A DNA stretch of 49,306 bases, taken from a virus. The translations under genes and the position numbers were made by a program. Shown here one piece after another: positions 31,114-39,109 of this stretch. The notes under the pieces are model-generated. The model did no database searches. It had not been told where the DNA came from and saw only the letters and a list, made by a program, of their open reading frames with translations. Positions within the stretch are counted from its first letter, which is position 1. Each line of letters starts with the position of its first letter. The stretch spans positions 1 through 49,306 of the IMG/VR virus record IMGVR_UViG_3300042922_000785; one strand, written 5' to 3'.

Positions 31114-31335
31114 ATGACCGACGACTCCAACCTCACACCCGGCGGCGGAATGAACGATGCGCGCACAGTCAGGGCCGAGATTAGGTCCGGCGCAGATGGC
31201 CATTGGGTAGAGTGGACCAAAGACGGCGTGTCCGGACAGCTTGGCCCTTACCAAGACGCCGACATGGCGGAGAAGGTGCGTGCCGCCAAGGACCTAGAGC
31301 TGACTCAAAACGACAAACCCATCGACCAGGCCTGA
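31114..31335 (+). CDS. hypothetical protein, 73 aa (cargo)
   Basis: ATG at 31114 after AGGA. Soluble, acidic; a central strand pair RAEIRSGADGHWVEWTKDG with a helix DADMAEKVRAAKDLEL. Looks like a compact alpha/beta domain. First of five plus-strand small genes between the terminase and early operons. Confidence 0.55.
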   Translation: MTDDSNLTPGGGMNDARTVRAEIRSGADGHWVEWTKDGVSGQLGPYQDADMAEKVRAAKDLELTQNDKPIDQA

Positions 31336-31338
31336 GCT

Positions 31339-31476
31339 GTGGGCACCGGCATAGCAATTGGCCTTGCGCTGGGCACCGCCATCGGACTGACAGTGCTCGA
31401 CAACCTGGCCGTTGGCATTGCCATCGGTTTAGCGGCCGGCGCGGCTCTCGGAGCGTTTCTCAAGAACAAGCCCTGA
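31339..31476 (+). CDS. 45-aa glycine-zipper membrane protein (cargo)
   Basis: GTG at 31339, 3 bases after the preceding stop. Two membrane helices with GxxxG-type spacing, GTGIAIGLALGTAIGLTVL and VGIAIGLAAGAALGAF, end in KNKP. Glycine-zipper hairpins of this kind assemble in the inner membrane; small toxins and structural proteins both use them. Spacing suggests translation coupled to the 73-aa gene. Confidence 0.6.
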   Translation: MGTGIAIGLALGTAIGLTVLDNLAVGIAIGLAAGAALGAFLKNKP

Positions 31477-31495
31477 GGGCCGAGGGATAAGCACT

Positions 31496-31768
31496 GTGGT
31501 AGAGCATCGCTCCCTGAACTGCCCTCATCATAGCGTTCCGCTTCTGAAGAGCGAGAACCATGGCATTGAGATCGACTATTGCCCTGAATGCCATGGTGCT
31601 TGGCTCGACCGCGGCGAGCTCGACAAGATCATCGAGGTGTACCGCGAGATGGCGCTTCAAGCGCAGGCATCGCTGCCACAGCAGCATGGCTACAGCCGAC
31701 GCTCCGAGAACCCGCGCTCGCGCAGTCTGAAAAAGATCGCTGACTTGCTAGAAGAGATCTTCGATTAA
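31496..31768 (+). CDS. zf-TFIIB-domain protein (cargo)
   Basis: 90 residues from a GTG at 31496. Zinc motif: CPHHSVPLLKSE, then GIEIDYCPECHGAWLDRGEL, the classic CPxC..WLDRGEL signature of the zf-TFIIB family. The first pair is CPHH rather than CPxC. A helix follows and the end is KKIADLLEEIFD. Family members are small, widespread in Proteobacteria and of unknown role. In the cluster of five cargo genes. Confidence 0.75.
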   Translation: MVEHRSLNCPHHSVPLLKSENHGIEIDYCPECHGAWLDRGELDKIIEVYREMALQAQASLPQQHGYSRRSENPRSRSLKKIADLLEEIFD

Positions 31769-31873
31769 GATGATGGGCCGGGTGGTTCGACGCCATCGTT
31801 GGCTGTCTGATCAATTCACTTGCGTTAATCTAACAGCGTCTGTGGTATAGGTGAGTGCAGAAGGATTCTGCCC

Positions 31874-32122
31874 ATGCCTGACGACGTCCTATTTGCTGGC
31901 GACTGGCGAGACATCCCTGTGGATGCGACGGAGATGTCCGTCTTATCGGCATCACTACTGCAAGGCGGTGGCTTGGCGACAATCGGCAAAGTTGCCGACG
32001 CTTCGGACGAAGCCCTCCTGTCGATCTCGCCACTTGGCCAGATACGCGTAGCTGAGATTCGCGAAGTGATCCGTGAGTGTCAGAGCGGCGGCTATATCCC
32101 GCCGCAGTGGATGGTCGATTAG
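31874..32122 (+). CDS. hypothetical protein, 82 aa (cargo)
   Basis: Acidic protein beginning MPDDVLFAGDWRDIPVDATE, then a helical middle (EMSVLSASLLQGGGLATIG) and RVAEIREVIRECQSGGYIPP. No cysteine motif, no membrane segment, no family recognised. Stands alone with 105-bp and 123-bp gaps on each side. Confidence 0.5.
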   Translation: MPDDVLFAGDWRDIPVDATEMSVLSASLLQGGGLATIGKVADASDEALLSISPLGQIRVAEIREVIRECQSGGYIPPQWMVD

Positions 32123-32245
32123 ATCAAGCCGACGCCTGCCTGCGCCTTGCTTCCCGACCCGGTCGCCACCGGAGTGCCCTCTTCACGAAGTTCTTCGCCC
32201 GACGAGATTTGCTCGTTGACCTCTACCCACCAGGATTACCCACGC

Positions 32246-32383
32246 ATGACCAATCGAAACCTTATCATTGCGCTTATCGCGATCGTCTTAATCGGCGGCG
32301 GCTTCTTCGCTTACCAGGCCTATCAGCAGGATCAGAACACTGTAGACATCAGCGTCGGTCCCAATGGGATAAGAGTGGATTAG
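32246..32383 (+). CDS. 45-aa single-pass membrane protein (cargo)
   Basis: ATG at 32246 (AGGAT upstream). One N-terminal helix, NLIIALIAIVLIGGGFFAY, then a polar tail QQDQNTVDISVGPNGIRVD. Small proteins with this helix and the ending DISVGPNG are frequent in Hyphomicrobiales chromosomes. Function unknown. Confidence 0.6.
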   Translation: MTNRNLIIALIAIVLIGGGFFAYQAYQQDQNTVDISVGPNGIRVD

Positions 32384-32513
32384 TATACCAGGGCTGCGCC
32401 ACGGATAGGAGGTGTGGCGGGTTCTGGGCCCCCAATCTTCCGAGGCAGGTTTTTCAATCTACCGTTGTTGACCCCTTTATCGGGTGATTTTGCCTCACGC
32501 GTCCAGAAGGTCA

Positions 32514-32547
32514 GGCGAATCCGTCTGTCTCTGGCGAATCCGTGTGT
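32514..32547. repeat. two tandem copies of GGCGAATCCGT, period 19
   Basis: GGCGAATCCGTCTGT at 32514 and GGCGAATCCGTGTGT at 32533, two turns of helix apart. They lie in the 176-bp gap where the plus-strand cargo genes and the minus-strand early operon converge. No gene is visible in this gap. Confidence 0.6.
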
Positions 32548-32559
32548 TTGTGGGGCTAT

Positions 32560-33045
32560 TCACCAGGCTCCAATGCCAGCGCGGTTGAGCTTTTCAGCGA
32601 TCAGATATGCGCCACGGCTCACCCGTCGGTCGAATGTCGCCTTGCTCCACCCTTCACCCAGCAGCATGCAAAGTACCTCCACGCTCTTTCGGGGCTTGCC
32701 ATAAGACTTCCCCACCTCGCGCCATATCCATAGCTCGAGTGCCATGCGCTCGGGGCTGTGGCCTAGCATCTGCAGCCATGCCGGCGCATCCCTGCTGCCG
32801 AACAGTGCAGCATCGCTGCGCGCGATCTGCACAGAGGTAACCTGGGGCCGGGCGCCGCGGCCCTGCTCGTTGGTCCCTGCCCTGCGCTGCTCCCATATGT
32901 CCAGATCGTCGTATATCGGCAGGAATGCCGCCTTGGGCGACTTCGGGCCCCAATGGCCCGCCGTCCGCTCGCAGACCAGATAGGCGTCCACCAGTGCTTC
33001 CTTGACGCTCTTATGGGTCCAGAGCTCGACTTCCGTATCGATCAC
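32560..33045 (-). CDS. DUF6362-like phage protein
   Basis: 161 residues from a GTG at 33045 that overlaps the preceding stop (GTGA). The open frame continues upstream but there it only shadows the GcrA-like gene. N-terminal half with DAYLVCERTAGHWGPKSPKA; C-terminal half is a helix-turn-helix-like region RMALELWIWREVGKSYGKPR, EVLCMLLGEGWSKATFDRRV. The W-RE-GK-YGKP+KSVEVL..LLGEGWS+AT pattern is that of DUF6362 proteins in phages of Alphaproteobacteria. Likely DNA-binding, possibly a late regulator since it is the last gene of the early operon. Confidence 0.6.
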   Translation of the reverse strand: MIDTEVELWTHKSVKEALVDAYLVCERTAGHWGPKSPKAAFLPIYDDLDIWEQRRAGTNEQGRGARPQVTSVQIARSDAALFGSRDAPAWLQMLGHSPERMALELWIWREVGKSYGKPRKSVEVLCMLLGEGWSKATFDRRVSRGAYLIAEKLNRAGIGAW

Positions 33046-33428
33046 AGGTCGAGTCCTTCCTTGACCACAGAGCGGAAGGTGCCGCGCTCCCTTGCCCCAG
33101 CCACAAGGAACTGCCGGCAGTATTCTTCCTGGCCGAGCCCTTCCTGCGCCGCGCGCGCCGCGATCGTGGCGCGGTCCCGCATCTTCATGGGCACGACGAG
33201 GAAGCAGTCGGACTTGCGGCCCCACTTGGGGAGGCCCCATTTGCCCGCCATCTCCCGCACCAAGGCATCGCTGGTGCCATCGCCCAGCGCTTCGGCCACG
33301 GCCACTGATGAGTAGCCGCGGCCGATCAGGAAGCCGATGAAGGCCGCCCAGGCATTGGTGCGCTGCTCGACATAAGCGCTGCCGCCGCGCGCTCGCTCTG
33401 TTCTGGGGCGTCGGAAGGGGGTCAGCAT
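33042..33428 (-). CDS. GcrA-like HTH protein
   Basis: 128 residues. Segment FLIGRGYSSVAVAEALGDGT followed by DALVREMAGKWGLP has the spacing of a GcrA-type helix-turn-helix (G-x-S-x-x-x-I-A-x-x-L-G...R.....GL). The rest includes RATIAARAAQEGLGQEEYCR. Host GcrA is a sigma70 cofactor sensitive to GANTC methylation; phage relatives are common in this class of bacteria. Overlaps both neighbours by a few bases. Confidence 0.6.
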   Translation of the reverse strand: MLTPFRRPRTERARGGSAYVEQRTNAWAAFIGFLIGRGYSSVAVAEALGDGTSDALVREMAGKWGLPKWGRKSDCFLVVPMKMRDRATIAARAAQEGLGQEEYCRQFLVAGARERGTFRSVVKEGLDL

Positions 33429-33646
33429 GACGGTTTATCCCCCATCCAAGCCTCAATCGCGCGATCCAGCGAGTCCACGCACTTGTTCCAACCGTCGATT
33501 TGCTCTTGGGACATTCCACTGTCGTCTCCCGCATCCCGGTTGCGATCGAGGCGCCAGTTACGCTCCGCCCACTGTCCGAAGTTCAGGGCGTACTCTCGGA
33601 ACAGCTCGCCTACCTCTCGCTCAACGTCCGCTCGTGCTGTTTCCAT
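33422..33646 (-). CDS. hypothetical protein, 74 aa
   Basis: Helical, charged: REVGELFREYALNFGQWAER and SQEQIDGWNKCVDSLDRAIE. Begins in the stop of the primase gene (TGATG) and ends inside the next gene. A small early protein of unknown role. Confidence 0.65.
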   Translation of the reverse strand: METARADVEREVGELFREYALNFGQWAERNWRLDRNRDAGDDSGMSQEQIDGWNKCVDSLDRAIEAWMGDKPSC

Positions 33647-36015
33647 CAGAATGGGGCCTCATCCATGTCTTGCAGTTCACGCTTCACGTCCGGCGGTATG
33701 CCGCTGCCGGGTGGTTCTACCGGTGGTGGCGGTTCCCGCTGTGGTCGCGGCCGGTCGCTCTTGCCCGTCCACCAGACGATCCGCTTGTCATTGTCCCGGC
33801 CCATATAGCCCGCGTTGATCAGCGCCATGGTGGTGCGGCTCAGGAAGTCGGCCAGCTCCTTTTGCCGGGCCTCCTGCTCCTCTTCCGGCGCCTTGAATGA
33901 CATGCGCTTACGCACCTGCGCCACGAAGGCGCTCTGCGCCACGCACTTACTCACCGAGCCCGCTTCAACCCCTGCGGGCAAGTCCTGTCCATGGTCGGCC
34001 AGCGCTGCCGTCAGCGCGTCAAATACGAGCTTGTTGCCGCCCTGCAATCGGGTGACATCTTCCGGCGCATCGTTCTGGCTGTGGCGGGATGGCCGGGCGC
34101 ACACCATCGTCTGGAAGGGCTCGCCGTCTTCATCCCGCTCCTCAAGCCTCACTTCCTCCAACACGAAGGACCAGCCCTTGTTCGCCACGCCGTTCTTGTT
34201 CTTGGCTAGGCGAGCGCGGCGGATCGGTCGCCCGCTGCCATCGAGCACCGGCTTGGGATCTTCGCGCCGGTTCTGAGGAATGGTCATCAACTGCCGCAGC
34301 TCAATGACGTTTGGCACATTCGCTACGATGGCCGTCGAGCCGCGCACCTTCGTGCCGCCAGCGTTCATGTGGTGAACGACCGCCACGGTCGCGCCGGTGC
34401 GCTCACGAATCCGGTTCACCCGGCCCAGGACCTTGCTGGCCTCGCCCGAGCTGTTCTCGTCCATGCCCTCGGTCGCCATGGCCAAGGTGTCGATGATGAT
34501 GAGCTCGAGGCTGCCGTAGTATTCCTTCCACTCCAGGCACTCGGCAATGAACTTGTCGACCTGGGTGTCATCCATGAGCGAGAAACCCAACCCGCCATTG
34601 GCGAATGGGTCCATGATCACATAGGGCACGTCTGTGTCGGGGCTGATGCCGTTGGCCTTGCGATAGCCCTTGTGGCGCAGCTCTGTCCCTTTGCCGTCTT
34701 CCACCGCCATGTGGATCACCGCGCCCTGGCGGGTCTTGTGGCCGGCATAGTCGAGCCCGCGGGCGATTTTCATGCCCATATCCATGACCAAGAACGATTT
34801 GCCGGCCATGCTCTCGCCGGCAATGATCAGGATCCCACTCCGCTCGATCAGGTGCTTGATCAGCCAGTCATAGACGACAGGCTTTTTAGCGATAGCGCCG
34901 CTGGTTTGCGCCCCGAATGTGGAAACTGGGGGTTTCGCGCGGAAGTCCGTAAGCTGGTCGAGGATCTGCACGAGCTGCTCGGCACTTCCGCCGAACTTCT
35001 CAACCCAGTCCGTTAAGTCGCCCTTGTGGGTAAACCCGGGGATAACCTGTGCAAAATCCAGCACTCGGACGCGCCGCGCGATCCCTTTGAGGCTCTTTGC
35101 CAGCCTGTCTGCTCGGGCCCCTGCTTCGTCATTATCGAGGCAGATTACGACATCAGCATCACGGAAGCAGGTCGCATGGGTATCGGTCCAGTGCTTGGAC
35201 CCGCTGCTGTTTGTAGTGCCGCAGAAGCCGAGGGCAACTGCGGTGTCGGCGTCCTTCTCGCCCTCGACAATCAGGACCGGCTCGCCGGCATCGATTGCCA
35301 TCTCAACGGCAGGGTGCCGGTAGATGGTGTGATCGGCTCCGGACTCAAAGAACCGCGTCTCCATGCCTTCGGAGAACTTCTTCGAGTCATAGATGCGCCA
35401 ATCGCCACCGGGCCGGCGCATGAACTCGCCCGCAGACAGGCTCCATATCCACTTGCCCGCACCGTCAGGTCGGCGCTGCAAGAACGTCTTCCACGTCCCG
35501 TTCGCGTCCTTGTTCTTGGCCCAGGTGCCGTCCGGCAGCTTCCGCTGCAGCCGGCACACCTGGTAGAGCAGCGCCCCATCGCGGTCCGTGTAGTCATAGG
35601 TCTTGACGATCTCGGGCTTGATCTCGGCTGCCGAGGGCTGCGGCGCAGTTCGCGCGACGCGGGGCTGCTCAGGGGCCCGGGCCGGCTTGCCGTCTGCTGC
35701 ACCCTCAGGCAGGGCAATTCCGGCCATGCCTGCCACAAGCGCGACTGCCTCGGGGAACGTGGCACCGGTCACGGCAATGAGGAACTCGAAGTGGTCGCCC
35801 GAGGCGCCGCATCCAAAGCAGTGATAAGCGCCCTTCTGGTTCTCGGCATGGAAGCTTGGGCTGTTCTCCGCATGGAAAGGGCAGCAGGCCCACATATCGC
35901 CCCTGCCCGGGTTCGACTTGCCGTTGTCCCAGGTGACGTGCTGGCCAACCACATCCGCGATCGGCACGGCAGCCTTGATGTCCTCCAGCAGGGCTTCGGG
36001 GATACGGTCGATCAT
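33646..36015 (-). CDS. phage primase-helicase (CHC2 zinc finger, Toprim, RecA-like ATPase)
   Basis: 789 residues; start at 36015 chosen because ATG overlaps the preceding stop (ATGA); a longer start at 36036 is possible. CHC2 zinc finger: C45-PFH48 with YHCFGCGASGDHFEF (Cys66, Cys69). Toprim: PVLIVEGEKDADTAVALGF and DADVVICLDNDEAGARADRL at about 240-310. RecA-like ATPase: IIAGESMAGKSFLVMDMG near 400, Walker B LELIIIDTLAMATEG, then VAVVHHMNAGGTKVRGSTAI. It would lay primers and unwind DNA at the phage fork, or at least load replication. The largest gene of the early operon. Confidence 0.85.
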   Translation of the reverse strand: MIDRIPEALLEDIKAAVPIADVVGQHVTWDNGKSNPGRGDMWACCPFHAENSPSFHAENQKGAYHCFGCGASGDHFEFLIAVTGATFPEAVALVAGMAGIALPEGAADGKPARAPEQPRVARTAPQPSAAEIKPEIVKTYDYTDRDGALLYQVCRLQRKLPDGTWAKNKDANGTWKTFLQRRPDGAGKWIWSLSAGEFMRRPGGDWRIYDSKKFSEGMETRFFESGADHTIYRHPAVEMAIDAGEPVLIVEGEKDADTAVALGFCGTTNSSGSKHWTDTHATCFRDADVVICLDNDEAGARADRLAKSLKGIARRVRVLDFAQVIPGFTHKGDLTDWVEKFGGSAEQLVQILDQLTDFRAKPPVSTFGAQTSGAIAKKPVVYDWLIKHLIERSGILIIAGESMAGKSFLVMDMGMKIARGLDYAGHKTRQGAVIHMAVEDGKGTELRHKGYRKANGISPDTDVPYVIMDPFANGGLGFSLMDDTQVDKFIAECLEWKEYYGSLELIIIDTLAMATEGMDENSSGEASKVLGRVNRIRERTGATVAVVHHMNAGGTKVRGSTAIVANVPNVIELRQLMTIPQNRREDPKPVLDGSGRPIRRARLAKNKNGVANKGWSFVLEEVRLEERDEDGEPFQTMVCARPSRHSQNDAPEDVTRLQGGNKLVFDALTAALADHGQDLPAGVEAGSVSKCVAQSAFVAQVRKRMSFKAPEEEQEARQKELADFLSRTTMALINAGYMGRDNDKRIVWWTGKSDRPRPQREPPPPVEPPGSGIPPDVKRELQDMDEAPF

Positions 36016-36746
36016 GCGGCTGCCTTCACTTCCCACGCCGGCGGGAAATGGCCGGTGATGGCGTCCGCAATGCCGTCGTAGGTGCGGCTACGGTCCTTCC
36101 AGCGATCTTCCCCAGGTGAGACGCGGTTCTGTCCCGTGTCGGTCTGATTGGCCCAATAGCACTTGCCGGTACTGGGCCGGTATGTGGCCGGCACCCACTT
36201 GCTTTCGGGCGGGATCTCAATTGGTTCGACGTCCCAGAGCCAGAGGCCGGTTTCCTTGCTAGCGTCATCACCGAACATGTAAGGGTGCAGACACATATCC
36301 GGCCGCCGGAAAGCTTTCGACAGGGCACCCTTGGCCGGGTTTTCAGCGACCTTCTGCTTGATGGGCAGCGCGTCGATCCGCTTCCAATCCGCAATGGCTG
36401 CCTGCCGGGCAGCGCGTCGATCCGCGCCGAACAGTGTGCCAGTCTGCAGCCGCTGATGATAACCAACGCCTGGGTAGCGATCGAAGTCTGGATTTTTGTA
36501 AGCCCACTCGGCTGCTACGGTCAGGTAGGTGCAGTCGGGATGAAAGATGGCCAAGTCAGGCCACCAGTTGGTCGCGCGCAGTCGGTCAAGCATTACGAAC
36601 ACGTCGCCTACCAGATGGCGGTTGAGGCCATAGATCGGCACATCATCCGCCGGCAGTAGGTCGCAAGAAATGACATCATGGCCACGGGCAGCAAAGCGAT
36701 TGCGGATCTGGCCACTCGTTTCCATGCCAACGAAAACACGCATCAT
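36012..36746 (-). CDS. DNA cytosine methyltransferase-like protein
   Basis: 244 residues. The start VFVGMETSGQIRNRFAARGH and ISCDLLPADD correspond to the SAM-binding motifs of C5 methylases (F.G.G...AF...G; D). FHPDCTYLTVAAEWAY takes the place of the catalytic PCQ loop as PDCT, and KVAENP matches ENV. The target-recognition domain is small, with GKCYWANQTDTGQNR near the end. Phage proteins of this type methylate or otherwise modify phage DNA, which shields it from host restriction; the substrate base is unproven. Lies next to an adenine methylase in the same operon. Confidence 0.65.
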   Translation of the reverse strand: MMRVFVGMETSGQIRNRFAARGHDVISCDLLPADDVPIYGLNRHLVGDVFVMLDRLRATNWWPDLAIFHPDCTYLTVAAEWAYKNPDFDRYPGVGYHQRLQTGTLFGADRRAARQAAIADWKRIDALPIKQKVAENPAKGALSKAFRRPDMCLHPYMFGDDASKETGLWLWDVEPIEIPPESKWVPATYRPSTGKCYWANQTDTGQNRVSPGEDRWKDRSRTYDGIADAITGHFPPAWEVKAAA

Positions 36747-37069
36747 GCCGCTACCGCCTGCTCTGACGTGTCTGCGCCTGCAAGCTCATTTTCGGCAATG
36801 ACAATGAGAGCGTCGAACACGGCGGGCTTGCGGCTCGCCAACAGGAACAGCGTACGGAACGCATCAGCCTTTTCGATCATGGCGTCGATCGTTTTGGCAC
36901 CGAGCTTCAGGCTCTCGATGTCATAGAGCCGGGTGCGATAGATGATCCGCTGGTACTCTGTCAGCATGGGGTCTTCGAGCTTGGATGCTGGCCAATCCAT
37001 TTCCATTTCACGGACGGCGCCGAGGACGGCTTCCCTGGCGGCGATCAGTCGCTTGCCGCGCTCGCTCAT
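36743..37069 (-). CDS. hypothetical protein, 108 aa
   Basis: All-helical: KRLIAAREAVLGAVREMEMD, YDIESLKLGAKTIDAMIEKA, FRTLFLLASRKPAVFDALIV. No known motif. Overlaps both methylase genes by 4 bases (ATGA), so it is made with them and may be a partner. Confidence 0.65.
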   Translation of the reverse strand: MSERGKRLIAAREAVLGAVREMEMDWPASKLEDPMLTEYQRIIYRTRLYDIESLKLGAKTIDAMIEKADAFRTLFLLASRKPAVFDALIVIAENELAGADTSEQAVAA

Positions 37070-37683
37070 GATGCCGCTCCCACGAGGCGCGTCACGTCCA
37101 CGGCATTCACATCGGCGAAGTCCGCTTCATCGAACTTCGTCGCTTCGTTGCCCCACGCCATCCAACCGGGCCGAGTCTGCCGGGCAAATAGATCTGCGCG
37201 TCGGGCCGCGGGCATCATGCGCTCGGCTTCGCCATATGCTTCATCAGGCTTGCGGGAATGCTCCCGCACCCTGCCTTCGATCACGGACCGGATATTGCGG
37301 GCCGTCTCTGGGTTGCCGTTCGTGGCTAAGATGAATGGCTCCGAAGCGCTTCGCAGCCGGTAGCCAGTCCCAAAAGCGAGCTTCCCCGTTGTGGTTCGTT
37401 TCACCCAGACACCGGAGGTGACGAAGCGGAAACCCCACGCCCTCGCCACTTCAATCTGCTGATCGATCATGGGATGGGTGCCCCAAAGCCAAAGTGTGCA
37501 GTCACCAGCGGCGAGATGTCCGACCGGAAGTGCAGCGATCGTCTCAGTGGCCATTGTGTCGTAGTGGCCTTCGGGGCTCTTGTGCTTCTTCCCTTCGACG
37601 CTCCAAGTATCGAACCGCCAAGGAGGATCGGCCATGATGAAGTCGAAACCGAACATCGGCAGGTTGCTAAAGGGCCAGTTCAT
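37066..37683 (-). CDS. MT-A70 family adenine-N6 DNA methyltransferase
   Basis: 205 residues. Catalytic DPPW at 19-22 in FDFIMADPPWRFDTW, then GHYDTMATETIAALPVGHLA, CTLWLWGTHPMIDQQ, FRFVTSGVWVKRT, GYRLRSASEPFILATNG and a closing HSRKPDEAYGEAERMMPAAR with FARQTRPGWMAWGNE. This is the full MT-A70 set, transferring methyl from SAM to adenine N6. Phages of Alphaproteobacteria use such enzymes to copy or counter host methylation. In operon with the cytosine-methylase-like gene. Confidence 0.85.
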   Translation of the reverse strand: MNWPFSNLPMFGFDFIMADPPWRFDTWSVEGKKHKSPEGHYDTMATETIAALPVGHLAAGDCTLWLWGTHPMIDQQIEVARAWGFRFVTSGVWVKRTTTGKLAFGTGYRLRSASEPFILATNGNPETARNIRSVIEGRVREHSRKPDEAYGEAERMMPAARRADLFARQTRPGWMAWGNEATKFDEADFADVNAVDVTRLVGAAS

Positions 37684-38561
37684 TTTGACCTCCCCAGGCG
37701 CTTGGCGACTTCGCCGTAGTGATCGAGCATTTCCTTGCGGCTCGAGAACTCGGGCTTCCCAATTGGGGCCGGCACGGTCTTGCGGATCTGCGCGAGGAGC
37801 GTGGCAACGCTGTTGAGATTGGCGCCAAGCTCTTTGGCGATCATGCGAGCAGTAAAGTTGGGGCGCTGCGCGTGCATGGCGCGCACCCGGCTCTCAAGGG
37901 TGCCGCTGACCGCAGATTCGAGCCCGGGCATGGCCTTTGCAGCGGCCGCCTTCAACGCCTCTGTTGTCCTTGCCGCCTGTACGGCCTCGTAGCTCGCCAC
38001 AGAAGGCAAGCTTAACCCCAGCTTGGAGGCATAGCCGCTAACAGTGCCGGATGGGCAGCCCAGATGCGCGGCGATTATCTTCGCCGGCCAATCGGGATGC
38101 TCAAGGTGGCATATGCGAACTTGCTCACGCAACGAGAGCGGAGCGGCAGAGCCCGAAGGCTCCGCCGACTTACCCGTGGCCTCATGAACTGGTGCCGTCT
38201 CTCCGGCTGTCTCGCCCATTATCTCAGGCGTTGCAGACGCAGACCGCCCTGCGTCGGGCCTACTCGCATCTCCTGTCACGCTGTCAGCCGGCCCTTCAAT
38301 GCCGGGCACAGTCGCGCCGCCGTCTGTGGATGCTTTCGCTTGGGATAGGTCGGCGGAAGAGGCAGGGGTGCCCTCCTCCGCCTGTGCAGCCGGCACTGGG
38401 GAGGAGGACAGTGACGGCTGCGGTTCGATCTCGCCGACAAGCTCTTGTGCCTGGACGAGGAATTCTTGCCAGCGAGCATTGTCGGCGATGCGCCGCTCGA
38501 TCTCGCTGTTGTTCTCGGCAATGCGGGACTGGGCGCGCTCGATAACGTCCGTGGTCATCAT
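37680..38561 (-). CDS. DNA-binding protein with two HTH motifs
   Basis: 293 residues. N-terminal helix (EIERRIADNARWQEFLVQAQ), then about 100 residues of Ser/Ala/Pro/Glu-rich linker. A first HTH near 150-180 reads HPDWPAKIIAAHLGCPSGTV followed by SGYASKLGL; a second near 225-255 reads RPNFTARMIAKELGANLNSV followed by ATLLAQIRK. Both have the same Pro-x-[WF]-x-A-[KR]-x-I-A-x-x-L-G core, so the protein probably arose by duplication and could bind two sites. Early operon; replication initiator or regulator are both possible. Confidence 0.65.
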   Translation of the reverse strand: MMTTDVIERAQSRIAENNSEIERRIADNARWQEFLVQAQELVGEIEPQPSLSSSPVPAAQAEEGTPASSADLSQAKASTDGGATVPGIEGPADSVTGDASRPDAGRSASATPEIMGETAGETAPVHEATGKSAEPSGSAAPLSLREQVRICHLEHPDWPAKIIAAHLGCPSGTVSGYASKLGLSLPSVASYEAVQAARTTEALKAAAAKAMPGLESAVSGTLESRVRAMHAQRPNFTARMIAKELGANLNSVATLLAQIRKTVPAPIGKPEFSSRKEMLDHYGEVAKRLGRSK

Positions 38562-39109
38562 GCCTCCTCGGTCAATGTTGGCTGGGATTTGAGCGAGCGC
38601 CGGTATTCGAGCTCAGGCATCTGCAGCGCGGCCGTGTGGCCCCAGAGGCAGAGAGCGTCGGCCCGGTCGTTCTGCATGGTTTCAAGATCAAGCCAGCCGC
38701 GGCGCAGCACTTCTGCCTGCACGGCGTCCTTGGCCTCGCCCTTGGAATAGCTGCCCTTGCCGGTGAAGGTCTTGCGAGCGGTCGATGCAGCAATCAGCTG
38801 CGCCGCGCCTGGCATCTTGGCCTTCACGGCAAACCGCAGCACATGGATGATGCCCTGCAGCAGATCGGCGGTATGCGGATTCGTGAAGCCGCCGCCGCTG
38901 GTGAGGATTGGCGCCTCGATGGCGACAATAGCAGGGCCGTGCACGTAGAGGATGCGGTTCAGCCAAACCACGGCGCGGACATAGGCCTCGTCTGCGGTCC
39001 CGCCATCGCGCGAGAACCGCTCTACGCCGCTGATAGGCTTGTCGCCCGGCAGGCCCATGGCCCAGCCAGTCGCAGTCGCGGACACATCAAGAGCGAGGAT
39101 CGACTTCAT
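38558..39109 (-). CDS. RuvC-like Holliday junction resolvase
   Basis: 183 residues from MKSILALDVSATATGWAMG at 39109; the open frame upstream is not protein-like. RNase H fold: Asp8 in LALDVSATATGWA, a glutamate in AIVAIEAPILTSGGG, and the closing QNDRADALCLWGHTAAL with its Asp. These are the acidic residues that hold the two metals in RuvC. It would resolve branched DNA before packaging. Overlaps the neighbours by 4 bases on both sides. Confidence 0.8.
   Translation of the reverse strand: MKSILALDVSATATGWAMGLPGDKPISGVERFSRDGGTADEAYVRAVVWLNRILYVHGPAIVAIEAPILTSGGGFTNPHTADLLQGIIHVLRFAVKAKMPGAAQLIAASTARKTFTGKGSYSKGEAKDAVQAEVLRRGWLDLETMQNDRADALCLWGHTAALQMPELEYRRSLKSQPTLTEEA

Noticed and set aside
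33046-33534. N-terminal half of the 324-residue frame ending at 32560
   Set aside because: It overlaps the GcrA-like gene in another frame and is Arg/Gly-rich shadow; the GTG at 33045 overlapping the stop is the better start.
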